DNA from: Coniferiporia sulphurascens
Lineage: Eukaryota > Basidiomycota > Agaricomycetes > Hymenochaetales > Hymenochaetaceae
DNA: 64,000 nt
Direction of reading: 5' to 3'
Assembly: GCA_002794785.1 (NCBI GenBank)
Contig: NBBA01000019.1
Coordinates: 62,001-126,000, forward strand
This document shows positions 1-11,211 of the stretch, piece by piece. The notes under the pieces were generated by a model, which ran no database searches, was not told the origin of the DNA, and was given only the letters and a program-made list of their open reading frames with translations. The position numbers were made by a program, and so were the translations under genes. Numbering within the stretch: position 1 is the first letter of the stretch; each line of letters begins with the position of its first letter.

Positions 1-685
1 TTGCCTGAGTACACCCGTGTACACCACCTGTGCGCATCTTTTTTTCCCTTTTCCCAATCTTCCTATCGCTGACTTTTTCCTTTTTCCGCATCTTACAGGA
101 CGCACGGGAACTTCTTCGTTATTCACACACCCGCTGCGGATCACGTTTTGTCCATATTATTATCTCATCATCCGCTCTCGAGCGGACGCACGCAGGGGGG
201 AGGGTCGCATTGCCGCTTTGCACTGGACGCTGTTGCTGCTTGTCTCATAGGGTTTCTTCTGGGCTTTCTTCGTTCGTTTCTACGTCTCGTGTTTTGGTTC
301 GGGTTGGGGCATACTGTTGTTGGGCGTATCACACACTTGTACTGGATTATATTGGTTGACGCATTTGTACTCTCTTGACTCGCATATTTTCGTTATTGGA
401 CTGTGACTTTACTTTGTTTAGACCTCAAGGGACTTTAGGAAATGGAATTGTGATACTAAGCACGAGTCGTAAGGGTTCATTAGTAGCTTTGATTATATAC
501 AAATCGTATGGGTATGTAAGTTGGGGGAATAAGCAAAGTGAAATGGTATACATCAATCTATCTTCTTCGCACCGTGGAGAAACCCCCTTTCTACAAGGTA
601 CTGGTAGTGCTCCTCCCGGTTCTTCAAGATTTTTGAGTCGCAGTCGCGGCGCCAAAAGGGTAAAGCGATCTGCAAGCAGTATGAG
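1..685. other. left edge, no firm gene
   Basis: No recognisable protein is encoded here. A pyrimidine-rich stretch ending in a good acceptor at about 98 could be the last intron of a plus-strand gene entering from the left. The short open frames after it (to about 250 or 378) match no family I know. The stretch next to 686 is the 3' side of the sphingolipid gene. Confidence 0.3.
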
Positions 686-1850
686 TCAAGGGAAAGAAAG
701 GGAGGGGAGAAGAAGCAAACACACCCAACCAATGCAGTCAAGGATTGGGCCGATAATGGGATTCACGATCGGTGCAGCTCCACGCGCCGAGTTGTAGAAT
801 ACTCTCGTGATGAACGTAGCTCCGATGTGGTGGTCGCCTCTCTCCACGGCTAAACAATTAAAGATGTTTCAGCGGACACAACGAGGAAGAGAACATAGAG
901 TGCACGCACCGCGAAGCATCACACGAGCGGCATCGTCGCAGCTTAGGACAGCGTCGCCCGCCTCGAACGAAGCGGTCAACTCCGGCTTCGACTTCATCTC
1001 CTGTGCTAGACCTGCAGAGTCCATCGTGGGCGCGAAGAATATCTGCACATCAATACCGTAGAGTAGACCTTCAGAGCGGAGCGTCTCCGCCAGGCCCTTG
1101 AGAGCGTGTTTTCCCGGCGCATACGGGGCGTAACCAATGAAGGACATGAGCGAGAGCGTCGAGCCGACGAACACGACCTTTCCTGGGCGGCCTGAGCGTA
1201 CGAGCGCTTTCATCGCTGCCTGAAAACGATTCGTTTCAGCTCGAGCTTGATTTGTCTATTCGAGAGATAAGAGTCCCAGATCAGATACGTACCTGTGCGC
1301 TCCACGCTTGCACCCAGTAGGCTTGCTCCATGCTGTGTACGAGCTGCTCTTCAGTACTCTCGACGAAGTACCCCGGCTGCGCGGAACCCGCGCAGAGGAA
1401 GAACGCGTCCGGCGCGGTGACGACGCCATCACTCTCTTGGGAGAGCGCGCAGCACTCTGCGTCAAGCGCAGAGTGTGACCCGCCGAACGTATTGAGTGCG
1501 AACGAGTGCGTGCGGAAAGTCTGCTCGTGAGATTGACGGTGACCCTAGTGTGTGTGTGTGTAAATTTGGAAGTTGATAGGAGGGACAAGAGTCGTGTACA
1601 AAAGAACGTTCTCACCTCGAGCTGCTTGAGGGCAGCCTCTAGCTTGTTCTCATCTCTTGCGACGATAGTCACATTCGCCCCACCGTCCGCGAGCAGGGTC
1701 GCCAGAGACAGACCAAGACCTTGCGAGCCTCCCGTAACGTAGCAGTTCTACGTGCATGTCGAACATTCAGCAAGTCCAAACGCGTCCGAGATGAACGTGT
1801 GCGCGCACCTTCCCTCTTGCGTCCCAGTGTTTCCCGAAGCCGAAAACCAT
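686..1850 (-). CDS. TSC10: 3-ketodihydrosphingosine reductase (Tsc10/KDSR type)
   Basis: A short-chain dehydrogenase that reduces 3-ketosphinganine to sphinganine with NADPH at the ER membrane, the second step of sphingolipid synthesis. I read five exons (1850-1809, 1747-1616, 1520-1293, 1219-910, 849-686) that join in frame to 291 residues. The N-terminal Rossmann motif TGGSQGLG is at about residues 19-26. An NxAG-like CAGS segment lies in the middle, followed by the Ser of VGSTLS and the catalytic YxxxK as YAPGK. The last exon gives a hydrophobic, isoleucine-, proline- and leucine-rich C-terminus that fits the membrane anchor of this family. The start was chosen at 1850 because exon 1 supplies the usual short basic leader before the Rossmann strand. 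No break was seen. The family assignment is firm; substrate is inferred from the family. Confidence 0.85.
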
Positions 1851-2791
1851 AGTCGAAACGAGATGCGAAATATGTAAGTGTCTCAAGACAACGATCCTGT
1901 CGTTCTTGTCGTGTCGGTCGTCCGAGTAGCCAAGGAATTCTCCAGTTCTGCAAGACTTTCCATAACTTGTTTCCAGAGCGCGGTGATCGACGCGAAGTGT
2001 TTCACGCGTTGCAGCCGGTTCTCGGTGATTATTTGGTGATTATGCTGAATCATCATAATCGGTGATTTGATGCTGGTTTCCCGCTAGTTTCACAGGAGAC
2101 TCTGTAATCCTATCATCTGCTATACAACGAAGATACACACGATGAGTCTGTATCTAGCCACTCTTAGTTCCATGATATGATCCGACGTGCGTAATGATAC
2201 GTGCTTTAATGCATTGCAGTGTTTTAGTAGCTTTATGGACGTCTATTTCAGCGCCACTGTGCCGCGATGAATCTGATGATGATTGTTCCCATGGATTCGA
2301 ACTTCGGAACTCCAGTGGATATGCAACAGGTCAATCAAGTACAGCAAGCTGGGCTAATGATGAATGAATTTCTTCCAGGCAGCGCTCGCTTAGTGTTTCC
2401 AGTCTTCGGCTTTCTTTGGGCTTGTCTTCGTGTATCACTAGTTTTGGGATCTGAGTCAACTTTATCGGAGTAGAGCAAGAAATTAAGCTGGAATACAGAG
2501 TTAATATCTTTTCCGGGATCCAAAACCATGTTTAGTACTTAGCATTAAAATTCTTATTACATTAGTAACTACCAAGTTCCTCAACGAAGACGAACAAGAT
2601 GATATCTCGTCTAGTTACCGGCGAGGGGAGGATCCCTTTATTACATGTTAGCTAGGAAATGGGAAGTCACATCGAGTGTACCATTTTTCAAGGGTCAAGT
2701 TTCGCAGGCTGCAATTGAGAAGGTATATTACGTAATATGTAGTGACTCAATATTGTGACATTTTGTCACACATCATCACGTCGATGATTGC
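1851..2791. other. intergenic, upstream of TSC10
   Basis: About 0.94 kb between TSC10 and the LINE insertion. It is moderately AT-rich. It should contain the TSC10 promoter next to 1850. I see no gene, structural RNA or repeat in it. Confidence 0.5.
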
Positions 2792-2804
2792 ACAGCTCGT
2801 CACT
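2792..2804. repeat. target-site duplication, left copy (LINE)
   Basis: The 13-bp sequence ACAGCTCGTCACT occurs here and again, identical, at 9505-9517. The two copies bracket the LINE exactly: the A-rich tail on this side and the 5' end on the other. Confidence 0.9.
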
Positions 2805-2839
2805 TTTTTATTTTTATTTTTATTTTATTTTATTTTTTT
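2805..2839 (-). repeat. A-rich 3' tail of the LINE
   Basis: On the minus strand this is a run of A-tracts separated by single T residues (TAAAA-like units), directly abutting the left target duplication. Such tails are the primer-proximal 3' ends left by target-primed reverse transcription. Here it marks the 3' end of the element. Confidence 0.8.
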
Positions 2840-2998
2840 AAATCTGCATTTGTATACCGCTACATTACAAAGTAAAAGACGTGGATGTGAGACTAAGTGA
2901 TGTGTCATGTCAGAGGAGATCAACAAGATATGAAGTGTCTGGTTTTAAGTCTATGAAATGGTATGAGGTTTTGGTTCGGATGTTTGATGGTTAACTAA

Positions 2999-5900
2999 CT
3001 ATGGCGGGAAAAATCTGGAATTAGGAATCGGGTCGTGAACTGTAAAAGATTTTGTGAATGCAATGGAGGAGTTTAGAAAGGATGCGAGTTTCTGAAGATA
3101 TGACTCTTTTGTGAATAAAATTTGGTCCGGAGGAGGGATGACATTCCCGAAAGCTTGGATGCGTGCGGATTTTAGGAGTTGGCATCGTCGGATGATATGA
3201 TCCCTTGTTTGTATGGGTGTACCGCATGGGCATGACATGGGTTCCGATGATACGAATCGCCGATAGTAGTCTCCAAAGTGGCCGTGTCCCGTGATGGCAT
3301 GGAAAATGCGCGAAGATATGTCTCGAGGATAATAGAATTTCTTCCAAAACGGAGTGAGTTTCGCGGATGGAATTCCGGTGATGGTGTTAAAAGACGCGGA
3401 CTCCGAGATGTTTTTGGTGTTTTGGATAAGGTGAGACCATGATGTAATAGCGCGAAGGTTAATGTCTTCTTTTTCTCCTGCGTATGTTTTTAATAGGAAG
3501 GGACGGCCAATTGGTGAGAAGTGGGTGAGTTTATCAGCGATGACGTTTCCGGGAATGTCAAGATGTCCTGGGGACCAATGAAGGTGAATATGGTTTCGGG
3601 TGTTGGAAGTAAAAGCGTCTGAAAAAGAACGGAAAATTTTGGAAGAACATTGGGCTGCGTGAGGAGATAAATCAATAATAGCGGGGATGGATGACGATGA
3701 ATCGGAAAAGAAATGAATGTTGTTAATATGAATTGAAGAAAGAATATGGCGTTGGCGGAATAGAGTTATGCGTTCAGTACATTTAGCGAGGGCATACATT
3801 TCTGCGTCGAAGGAAGAGCCGGATGGTGAACAATAAAAATGACCAAGGTCGACGATGGTGTTTTTGTGATATATAACGAAGGATGAGATGGTGACGGAAT
3901 GGTTGTTTTTGTAATTTTTTGAACCGTCTGTGTAAACTATGAGATTGTGAATATTTTTTGATAACGATTCATGTAAAAGAATAATTTTGTTTTTTTGAGA
4001 ATTTTTACGGTCGATGGAAGACGTGCCAGATTCGAGGTGGTATGATAGTGTTTGATAGTGGTATTGAGATGAATTTGATGGAAGATGTTGAGACGGATGA
4101 GCGAGGTATGGGTTTATATGTTCGGTGCGTGGGTCTGCGAGGAAAGCGAGCCGGTGAAGTTGAGTTTTTGGTCGGGATGACGTTGATTTATGTCGAGAAG
4201 TGATAGGAGGTTTTGAGGTAGGAAGACGAGGCCATGATGATGGTAGGCGATTAAGAAGTTGAGAATTGAGTGGTAATCGATTGAGTCGGAGAGCGGTGGA
4301 TTGATTGTATTTTTGAAGGAGAATAGGTATTGGGAATATGTGTGCGATGCGATGAAGAGCGTGTGAAGGCGTTGTTACGAAGGTACCTGTAAGAAGGCGA
4401 ATGCTCTGGTTTTGTGCTATGGTCATTTTGTTGATTTTGGATTTTTGTCGAATACCGGTGAACCATAGTTGAAAACCGTAAGTGAGGATGGGAAGGACGT
4501 TGGCGAAATGTAATGTTCGGAAGTTTGCGAATGATAGTCCTCGAATGGTGTTGCCAAGGATGCGTAAGGCCATGGTAGTCGAGCGTGCTCTCATGCACAT
4601 ACGGTTGATATGGTCGTTAAAGTTAAGTCGTTGGTCCAAATAAAAACCGAGCCATCGAATGACTGGTGAAGGCGTTATGGTTACTGGCGGGAAGTGAATG
4701 TTCGAAAGGGTAATAGAGGGAAGGGAGGTGGGGGAGAAGCCATGACGAATAAAATGAATGAGGTCAGATTTTAAATGATCAATGGAAAGTTGAATGTCGT
4801 GGAGTTTGTTGGAAATAATAATATAGGCTTTTTTAAGAATGCGGATGTTTTCTTCGTAAGAGTCGGAATATACTAAAATAAGTTGATCGTCGACGTAAGC
4901 TTTGAGACAAGTGTCTGAGGATGAATTAAAGGAATTGAGAATGAAAGCGGTGTAAATTGTTGAAAGAATTGGTGAAATGGGAGAACCTTGTGGAATGCCG
5001 ACGTTATGAATGGGTTTTTTATCGGAGGTAAAATTGTCAATTTTAAATGATATGTGGCGATCAGAAAGAAAAGCTTGCGTCCAAAGAATAATTTTGTTGT
5101 CAAAACCCAGTAGGTGTAGTGAATGTAATAAACGGGAGTGGTTGACGTTATCGAAATATCCCTTAATGTCGATGGCGAGTGCTGATACGCATAATTTCTT
5201 TTTGTGGGCAATTTGGATGTCGTGTATTAGAGAGAGTCCGGCGTCTATGGTGCAAGAGTTAGAGCGGCCACCGAATTGATTGGTGGGAACGAGGTTGTAT
5301 CGGCCTATGTCCCAGGTGATGCGTTTAGCAATGATTTTTTCGAGTATTTTCCCTATACATTCGAGTAAGGCGATGGGTCGATAAGAACGCGGATTACTAG
5401 AGTCTGTTTTATTTGGTTTAGGGATTAGAATGATATTAGCGTCTTTCCAAGGGTGAATATGACGTGAAAAGCATTCGTTGAATAAATCGAAAAGAATTGT
5501 CGGATGAACTGAATTAACCCATTTGATATATGCATATGATATGTTTGAGATGCCTGGGGCCGAATTGTTATGGGTAAGATTGAGGCAAGTATCGATTTCG
5601 TTTTGAGTGATACGTGGGGAGGATTGAGTCGGTTTCTTCAATGGATCGTTCGGGAGGGCGGAGACATTTGGTTGAGGTTGAGTCGAGAAGAATGATTGGT
5701 GAAAAACGTCCGCTTGCTCTTCTGGTGTATGAACATATTGATCTTGAAATAAAATGGGTGGTGTACGAGTTTTCCGCTTCCCGGAGGACCATTTGGCGTA
5801 ACGATAAATGTCGTAAGATGACGCGCCTTCGAGAACCGAAGTGGCCCATGATTGTTTTGCTTTCTTGAATATGTGTCGAGCTTCTTTGTGAAGATGTTCT

Positions 5901-6946
5901 TTTTCGAAGTTGTCCGAACAGTCTCTGAATGCGTGAATCGCTTGGGCGCATTCGTCATTCCACCAGTATGAATATGAGAAGGCTTTAGATGTCGTCTGTG
6001 GCATGATTTCAGAGGTTGTTAGTAAAATCATTTCCGAGAGTTTGTTAGCGTATTCATAAATAGAGTCGTTAGTAGTAAATGTTGGAAGCGGTTGGTTATC
6101 CAAATGAAAGCTAAATTTTTCAATTCATTCTTTTTTCCGTTCAGGGTCATACTTATACGTGATGATTTCTTCTTCGGGTTGGAAGTCTGTGTTGATTGGA
6201 AGATAAGCGAGGGTAATGGGAATGTGATCAGATGAGTAAGCAGCTATGTCGACGCATGTCCAATCGTAAAAGAAATCAGAAAGAATTGCTGTAAAGTTGA
6301 GAATTGTAAGGTCAATGATAGAATCGGATTGATGATGTTGTCCTTTTCGTGTTGGAAAGTCAGTATCGTTAAGGATGAAGAGCGATTGGTCTTGCGTCCA
6401 CGTGAGGAAAGTTTCGGCATCCGCAGAAGTGCGACGGTGATTTCTATTTGGGAGTCCCCATTCGGGGTGGTGTAGGTTGAAATCTCCCATGATACACGTT
6501 GGAATGTCGTAGTCTAGTTCAATGTTAGTGAGGAAAGAAATGTTGTCACCCATTATTCCGGAGCCGTAGTTATAGCAGTTGATGAGACGGAATGTTTTGT
6601 TGAGATAAGTGACGTCGACGGTCATGAAATCTTTATGGTTCGTAATATCCTGGCAAGAGATGGCTGTTAAATGAGGAAAACTTTTTCTGACGTAAGTGAT
6701 TACGTGAGGTTTAATGGGGGAATTAGTATCGTATGATGGAATGAAGTAATCCCAGGACGGGTGTTTAATAGGGAGAAAAATTGGACTACCGTCCGGGTTA
6801 GAATCAGAACGGCTGATACCCGAGAAACCGATGAAAGGTTCTTGAAGAACGAGAATATGTAGATTTGGGTTATTGAGAAGTCGTGTCGTTCGTGGTCCGC
6901 TTTTTGCTACGTTGAGCTGAAGTATTCGTAGGGCCGTATGATTCAT
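2999..6946 (-). pseudogene. LINE ORF2: endonuclease, reverse transcriptase, RNase H, with one internal TGA
   Basis: The reading frame from ATG at 6946 to the stop at 2999 is 1,316 codons with a single in-frame TGA at 6127-6125 and no frameshift. The first 273 residues are an APE-type endonuclease: QLNVAKS, LQEP, MGDFNLHHPEWG and the SDH motif. After the stop come the reverse transcriptase, with SYRPIALL, a GIPQGSPISP block and the catalytic AYVDDQ, then RNase H with YTDGS, DAEMYAL, FSDSSSS and WSPGHLDIPGN. The C-terminus carries the zinc motif CPCG...H...C. The stop falls between endonuclease and reverse transcriptase, so this copy should make endonuclease only unless the stop is read through. 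A change of CGA to TGA would explain it. The ATG overlaps the ORF1 stop as ATGA, suggesting termination-reinitiation. Confidence 0.88.
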
Positions 6947-9309
6947 AGAGTATCCTCGTTAACTGAATTGTGGGGGTCGACATGCATTGACGGGGATGAG
7001 GGGCGAGTAGTTGAAGCGGATGAGAAAAGGTTGTGTCGAGATGGGTGAACGTTGATGAGGTTGGGATTGACGGAAGTTGGAGAGGGTGGAGATGAGAGGG
7101 TAATACGCGTGGGAGCTGGGAAACGATTATAGTACAGAGCACGTTGAGGACAATCGATAGAGTCGGCAGGGTGGGCACCGGAACAGTTGACGCAAAAGAA
7201 GTGATCGCATGGTTGATTATCTTGATATCTAGCGCTGGAGCAGCCCGAACACATTTCACGATGTTGAGACGTAAGGTGTCGTTTTGATGCGCAGTAACGG
7301 CATCCTAGAGGTTGATTGCATTGAATGGTGAGGTGACCGAATTTCCAGCATTTCGTGCATTGAGAGAATCGGGGTTTTGGTTTCCATTCAACTGGAACTG
7401 TGGATTGGCCAAAGATGAAAAATACGGAAGTTGTAACTTTGCGAATGAGGTCGCCATTTGGGTCTTCGAAAGCGAACGATATGGATGAACGTGATTTCGT
7501 AATGAATTCCGGATTGCGTGCCCATCGAGGGGGTTGGGTGATTTTCAGGGATCGGAAGAGATCGTTGAGTAGAAGAGACCGAAGGATTTCGAGTTCCGTA
7601 AATATCGGCATGTTGGGCCCGTTCGACGTGATTATGTTGCTGATAATAACCTTAGACCATTTCATGTCGCGTGTGATGGTGAGTGGGTGGTTGGGTCGTA
7701 GTTCGAAAGCTTCTTTGAGAATGGGAATGATTGTGTTAATGGAGTTAATTGAAATGTTACTCGGGAACGAAAAAATGCAGTTTCCGGACATGTTCCAGTC
7801 CGCGCCAATAATACGAATGTGCCGGGCCGTTGGGATGCGATCGAGTTTTAGTTGTATTCGGTCAATGAGAGTCTTTGAGTTTGGCCGTATGGATAATGGG
7901 ATATTTTGTCCTTGAAAACGAGCGACGTAGCGGGTAAGGGTAGATATTGATGCTGGGGCTGATGGTAACAATTTCGGTTGGTTCGTTGGCATATTAAGAC
8001 CTAGGTGATCCTTGTAGGTGAGAGTAGAGATGGGTTGATTGGCGATGGGGTTACGGATGAGAACCGGTGATGGCATGCGTTGTCTTGGGCCTAATGGACG
8101 GGGTCGGGTGGTGGTTTCGGGTTGGATGATTGGTTGGATAAACCCATGGCTGGTGTTGTCGGGTTCGTGAGCGTTTTCTGAAAAGGAAACATGTCTGTTG
8201 TCATGCGTTAACTGATTAGGGTCGTGATGTTTATTATTTTCAATGGAAGCGACTGTTTCCTCTAACTGTACCATCCTGGAAAGAATGCGAGATTCAAGGT
8301 CTTTCGCTTGTTTCTTGGATTGCTCTTGGAGCGTCGTTTGAAGTGTTTCGATCATGGTGGAAATATTTGCCATGTTGGTGTCAGATGATTTATGCATGGG
8401 GTTGGGTTCGTCATCGTCATCGTACGCGTTGTCGTATATAGAGTCCGGAAAGAGAATAGGGTTCTTGACTTTGAAGTCGAATTGGCCTGCGTCGTCAATG
8501 GTGATTTTTTTGTAGATGATTGGTGTACTAGGTTCTGCTGGGTGAATAATCGTGATTTTTGTGTTAGACGGGACAAAGTATAAATGAAATAGTTGTATAG
8601 CATTGGCGAGCGAATTCATAGAGTGGTCAGTAAGATGTTGATTATATTTTGATGGCCAGGTTTTTGCAATGAGGTTGAGAATTTGTTCGATAGAAAGGGT
8701 CCACTCTTCAAACGATCCTGGTGCAAGAATATTCTCCATGGCGTTGCGTGTTTCCGAAATAATGATTTGGTCTTCGATGTTTGACTCGTCAGGCGTGGGT
8801 GTGAATCGAAGGTGGCGATGTTGGGCGTGTGATTCAGAAGACGAAGAAGAGTTTTGTGATTGGATAGAGGTTTGATGTGAAAGAATAGGGGCTGGGGCGT
8901 GTATTGTTCCCTGTTGAGTCGTGTTGGAAGGGGAGGCAGCTTGTAGTAGAGACTGGGAGTCGAGGGGAAACACTACGTCCATTGGAGTGGCCACCGGGGC
9001 TGCGAGAGTGATGTCTGAGTGGTTAGCATAACTAGAACTGAAATCCTGAAAGTGAGTGTTGAACGACGGGTCTTGAGAGGTTGGCATAGATATGACAGAT
9101 GGAGTCTGAGATGACAGTAATGTTTGCTGATATCCTGTTATGTCGATGTTTTTGATGTTTTCTGGGTTTTCTTTGGGTGGAGACGGAAGAGGACGAGGTG
9201 GAGAGTGTGATGCTGGGATGTTGGGGGACTGAGAATTGTAGTGATGCATCTCATCGGGGGTGTTGGCATATGTTTGGCTGCTGAGAGAGGGGTTTTGAGA
9301 GCTCGCCAT
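6943..9309 (-). CDS. LINE ORF1 (Gag-like RNA-binding protein)
   Basis: An intact 788-residue frame from ATG at 9309. The N-terminal third is Ser/Pro/Thr-rich and low in complexity. A predicted coiled coil lies around residues 305-355 (METLQ/LEQ/LESRIL heptads) and would drive trimerisation. A possible RRM-like fold follows, and then cysteine-rich knuckles: CTKCWKFGHLTIQC is a clean CX2CX4HX4C, with further Cys/His clusters after it. These are the parts of a LINE ORF1 nucleic-acid chaperone that packages the element RNA. The stop TGA overlaps the ORF2 start by four bases. The function comes from the family; the RRM-like fold is a guess from the sequence pattern. Confidence 0.85.
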   Translation of the reverse strand: MASSQNPSLSSQTYANTPDEMHHYNSQSPNIPASHSPPRPLPSPPKENPENIKNIDITGYQQTLLSSQTPSVISMPTSQDPSFNTHFQDFSSSYANHSDITLAAPVATPMDVVFPLDSQSLLQAASPSNTTQQGTIHAPAPILSHQTSIQSQNSSSSSESHAQHRHLRFTPTPDESNIEDQIIISETRNAMENILAPGSFEEWTLSIEQILNLIAKTWPSKYNQHLTDHSMNSLANAIQLFHLYFVPSNTKITIIHPAEPSTPIIYKKITIDDAGQFDFKVKNPILFPDSIYDNAYDDDDEPNPMHKSSDTNMANISTMIETLQTTLQEQSKKQAKDLESRILSRMVQLEETVASIENNKHHDPNQLTHDNRHVSFSENAHEPDNTSHGFIQPIIQPETTTRPRPLGPRQRMPSPVLIRNPIANQPISTLTYKDHLGLNMPTNQPKLLPSAPASISTLTRYVARFQGQNIPLSIRPNSKTLIDRIQLKLDRIPTARHIRIIGADWNMSGNCIFSFPSNISINSINTIIPILKEAFELRPNHPLTITRDMKWSKVIISNIITSNGPNMPIFTELEILRSLLLNDLFRSLKITQPPRWARNPEFITKSRSSISFAFEDPNGDLIRKVTTSVFFIFGQSTVPVEWKPKPRFSQCTKCWKFGHLTIQCNQPLGCRYCASKRHLTSQHREMCSGCSSARYQDNQPCDHFFCVNCSGAHPADSIDCPQRALYYNRFPAPTRITLSSPPSPTSVNPNLINVHPSRHNLFSSASTTRPSSPSMHVDPHNSVNEDTL

Positions 9310-9504
9310 GGGGGAAAGAAAGGTAAAGGAGGTAGGGGAAATGGAGGAAAGGAAGTGGATATGGTAAAAGTTGAGAGTAAAACAGCTCGACGGATGTCTA
9401 CTGTGAGTGAGGACCAGGTGTGGGTGGTTAACCCAGAGAATTTAGGGGCGGCGAATGTGGCTGTGCTTAGGGTGAGATGATGGTGGTCAGAGGTCAAGGG
9501 GTTG

Positions 9505-9517
9505 ACAGCTCGTCACT
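9505..9517. repeat. target-site duplication, right copy (LINE)
   Basis: An identical 13-bp copy of the duplication at 2792-2804. Removing 2805-9517 would restore one uninterrupted host intergenic region. Confidence 0.9.
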
Positions 9518-9629
9518 CGTTGGCAGTGACAAACGACCTCGGCGACGACCAGCATCCTCTTCTAGTTAATCTCATCGAACTAACTCTTATGGTTGCGACC
9601 GACAACAAGAATCTGTGATTTCAACGCGA

Positions 9630-11211
9630 ATGCTGGACCTTGGTTCTTCGGATGACGTAGGCTGGCAAAACTTTTGGTATTCATTGCAGGATGAATCCAA
9701 CAGCTATTATGCACGCGACCCAAAGAAGATACGAATCTTCCGGTCGGGAGAGATAGTGCACGCAAAGGGTGTAGTGATCACGGACTTCTACAAATTCCTC
9801 GTACAGCATGGGTACGAACTCAGTGAGGGCGAGCGTCGAATTGTGAACCATCCCTCCCTAGTCAAGGATAATAATGCAGGGAAACCAGTCGTTGTGCTGA
9901 GGCGTTTGGGGGACGCGAATTATCTTGTCTGTCGAATGTCGAGCTTCGGTGGGAAGAAGGCTTTCGAGAAGACATTAAGTCCAATGCAGCGTTATTTCGC
10001 GTTCTCTATGTCAGCAACCGCAGGCGAATGGCCTATTGGCGAAAAAATTCTCCGCGTATCTCCCCCTGCGATAAGGTCTTCTGTCGTGATTACGCTCCCC
10101 TTTGTGACGGATGAACTCACTCCTTTTGAGGGGGTAGACGTGCGTATGTACCTTCGCGTAGGCCAGTTAGAAAGGCTTGAGGAGATGATAAGGAAAAGAC
10201 TGGCGGTGAGATATACCTTCTCTGTTTCCTCTTTGAAGCTATTACAGACGATCTTCCCAGAGCTTTAATTCTGTCCATTCAAGTCTCCGCTCGGATGAGC
10301 TTCTGCTACAGCAAAGCATTCGCCTTCCCGAGCGTATGTGGACGGACGAGTTGCGCCGCGAATTCACCAATCGGAGGCTCGGCGGAATGATGGGACATAA
10401 TGACGAACTTGATGTGAAATATCTGCCCGACGAACCGCTTTACTATCGAAGGACCCCGTGGCCCCCGGGATTGGACCTCGTTCACCACCCAGAGAAAGCC
10501 TCACCCGAGCCGGCTAGACGACCAAATCGTGCCGTACCAAGGCTTCCCGTTCTTAAGGAACTTAATCTGATTAACTGGGCCTATGCTCACAGCTTCCACG
10601 ATGACGCGAAATTCGACGTTCCCATCAGCCAGCGAAAATCAGGATTCAACCCGGACTATACAATGTATCATTATTTACCACGGGGAAAAAACGAAATAAA
10701 AGCGGACAGCAAAAGCCTAACACAAATATCCGTATCCCCCCAAGTTCACACGCCCATTTCACCGGTGAAGACGAAAGGTGATGAACAACGATTGCAAGGG
10801 ATACATGGACCTGCTAAGTCGAAAACCTTTAAAGTATCTGAAAAGATATATCATCCTCCAAACTTCAAACAAGCACCGAAGGGCCCGAGGTCGGGCTCAC
10901 ATCCACTTCCCAAAGTTCCACTTGGCGACGCAAAGTCCCGCGGTGCTTTAGTGAAGTCCCCTTCACGCGTTCCGGCTAAGGATGCAGTTAAGCAAGTAGC
11001 GTCTCATATCCCTTTGTCAGTACCTGCTTCCCCGCGTACATATAATGAGCAAAAGAAGACAAGAAGTGCTAAAGGGGCTCTACCCCGTCCCTCCCCGCGT
11101 CCTCCGTTAACGAACGTTGCCACTCGGCACCAGGGTACAGGACCTGATCGACGAACACTATTCACGTCAGCCGTCCGTCTGGCACGCACATTTCACTGGA
11201 TTGGTTTGTGA
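9630..11211 (+). CDS. unrecognised protein, two exons
   Basis: I do not recognise this gene. Two open stretches join cleanly: exon 1 9630-10205, a 55-nt intron 10206-10260 (GTGAGA...CCCAG), exon 2 10261-11211, giving about 508 residues. The first 200 residues are a mixed alpha/beta region with aromatic and charged blocks (WQNFWYSLQ, GEWPIGEKIL) that could be a folded domain. The rest, from about residue 230, is Pro/Lys/Ser-rich, basic and probably disordered. The ATG at 9630 is the first in frame; a 9-codon upstream ORF begins at 9590. The C-terminus is uncertain, because a different frame (VQDLIDEHYSRQPS, around 11137) also looks protein-like and could be reached by another intron near 11100. 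The LINE sits just upstream of its promoter. Confidence 0.55.

Larger units (their letters stand above)
2805..9504 (-). mobile_element. full-length LINE (non-LTR) retrotransposon, Tad/I-like
   Basis: A 6.7-kb element read on the minus strand: a 5' UTR of about 195 nt (9504-9310), ORF1 (9309-6943), ORF2 (6946-2999), a short 3' UTR and an A-rich tail. ORF2 carries apurinic endonuclease, reverse transcriptase, RNase H and a C-terminal CCHC motif, the layout of the Tad1/I group. The perfect 13-bp target duplication and the complete 5' end indicate a full-length and fairly recent insertion. The only obvious lesion is one TGA codon inside ORF2. The two ORFs overlap by ATGA. Clade naming (Tad against I) is inference and needs a reverse-transcriptase tree. 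Confidence 0.92.

Noticed and set aside
17..378. Open frames at the left edge with a hydrophobic segment
   Set aside because: No family match, no good start codon, and three frames compete. At most a terminal exon of a gene outside the window.
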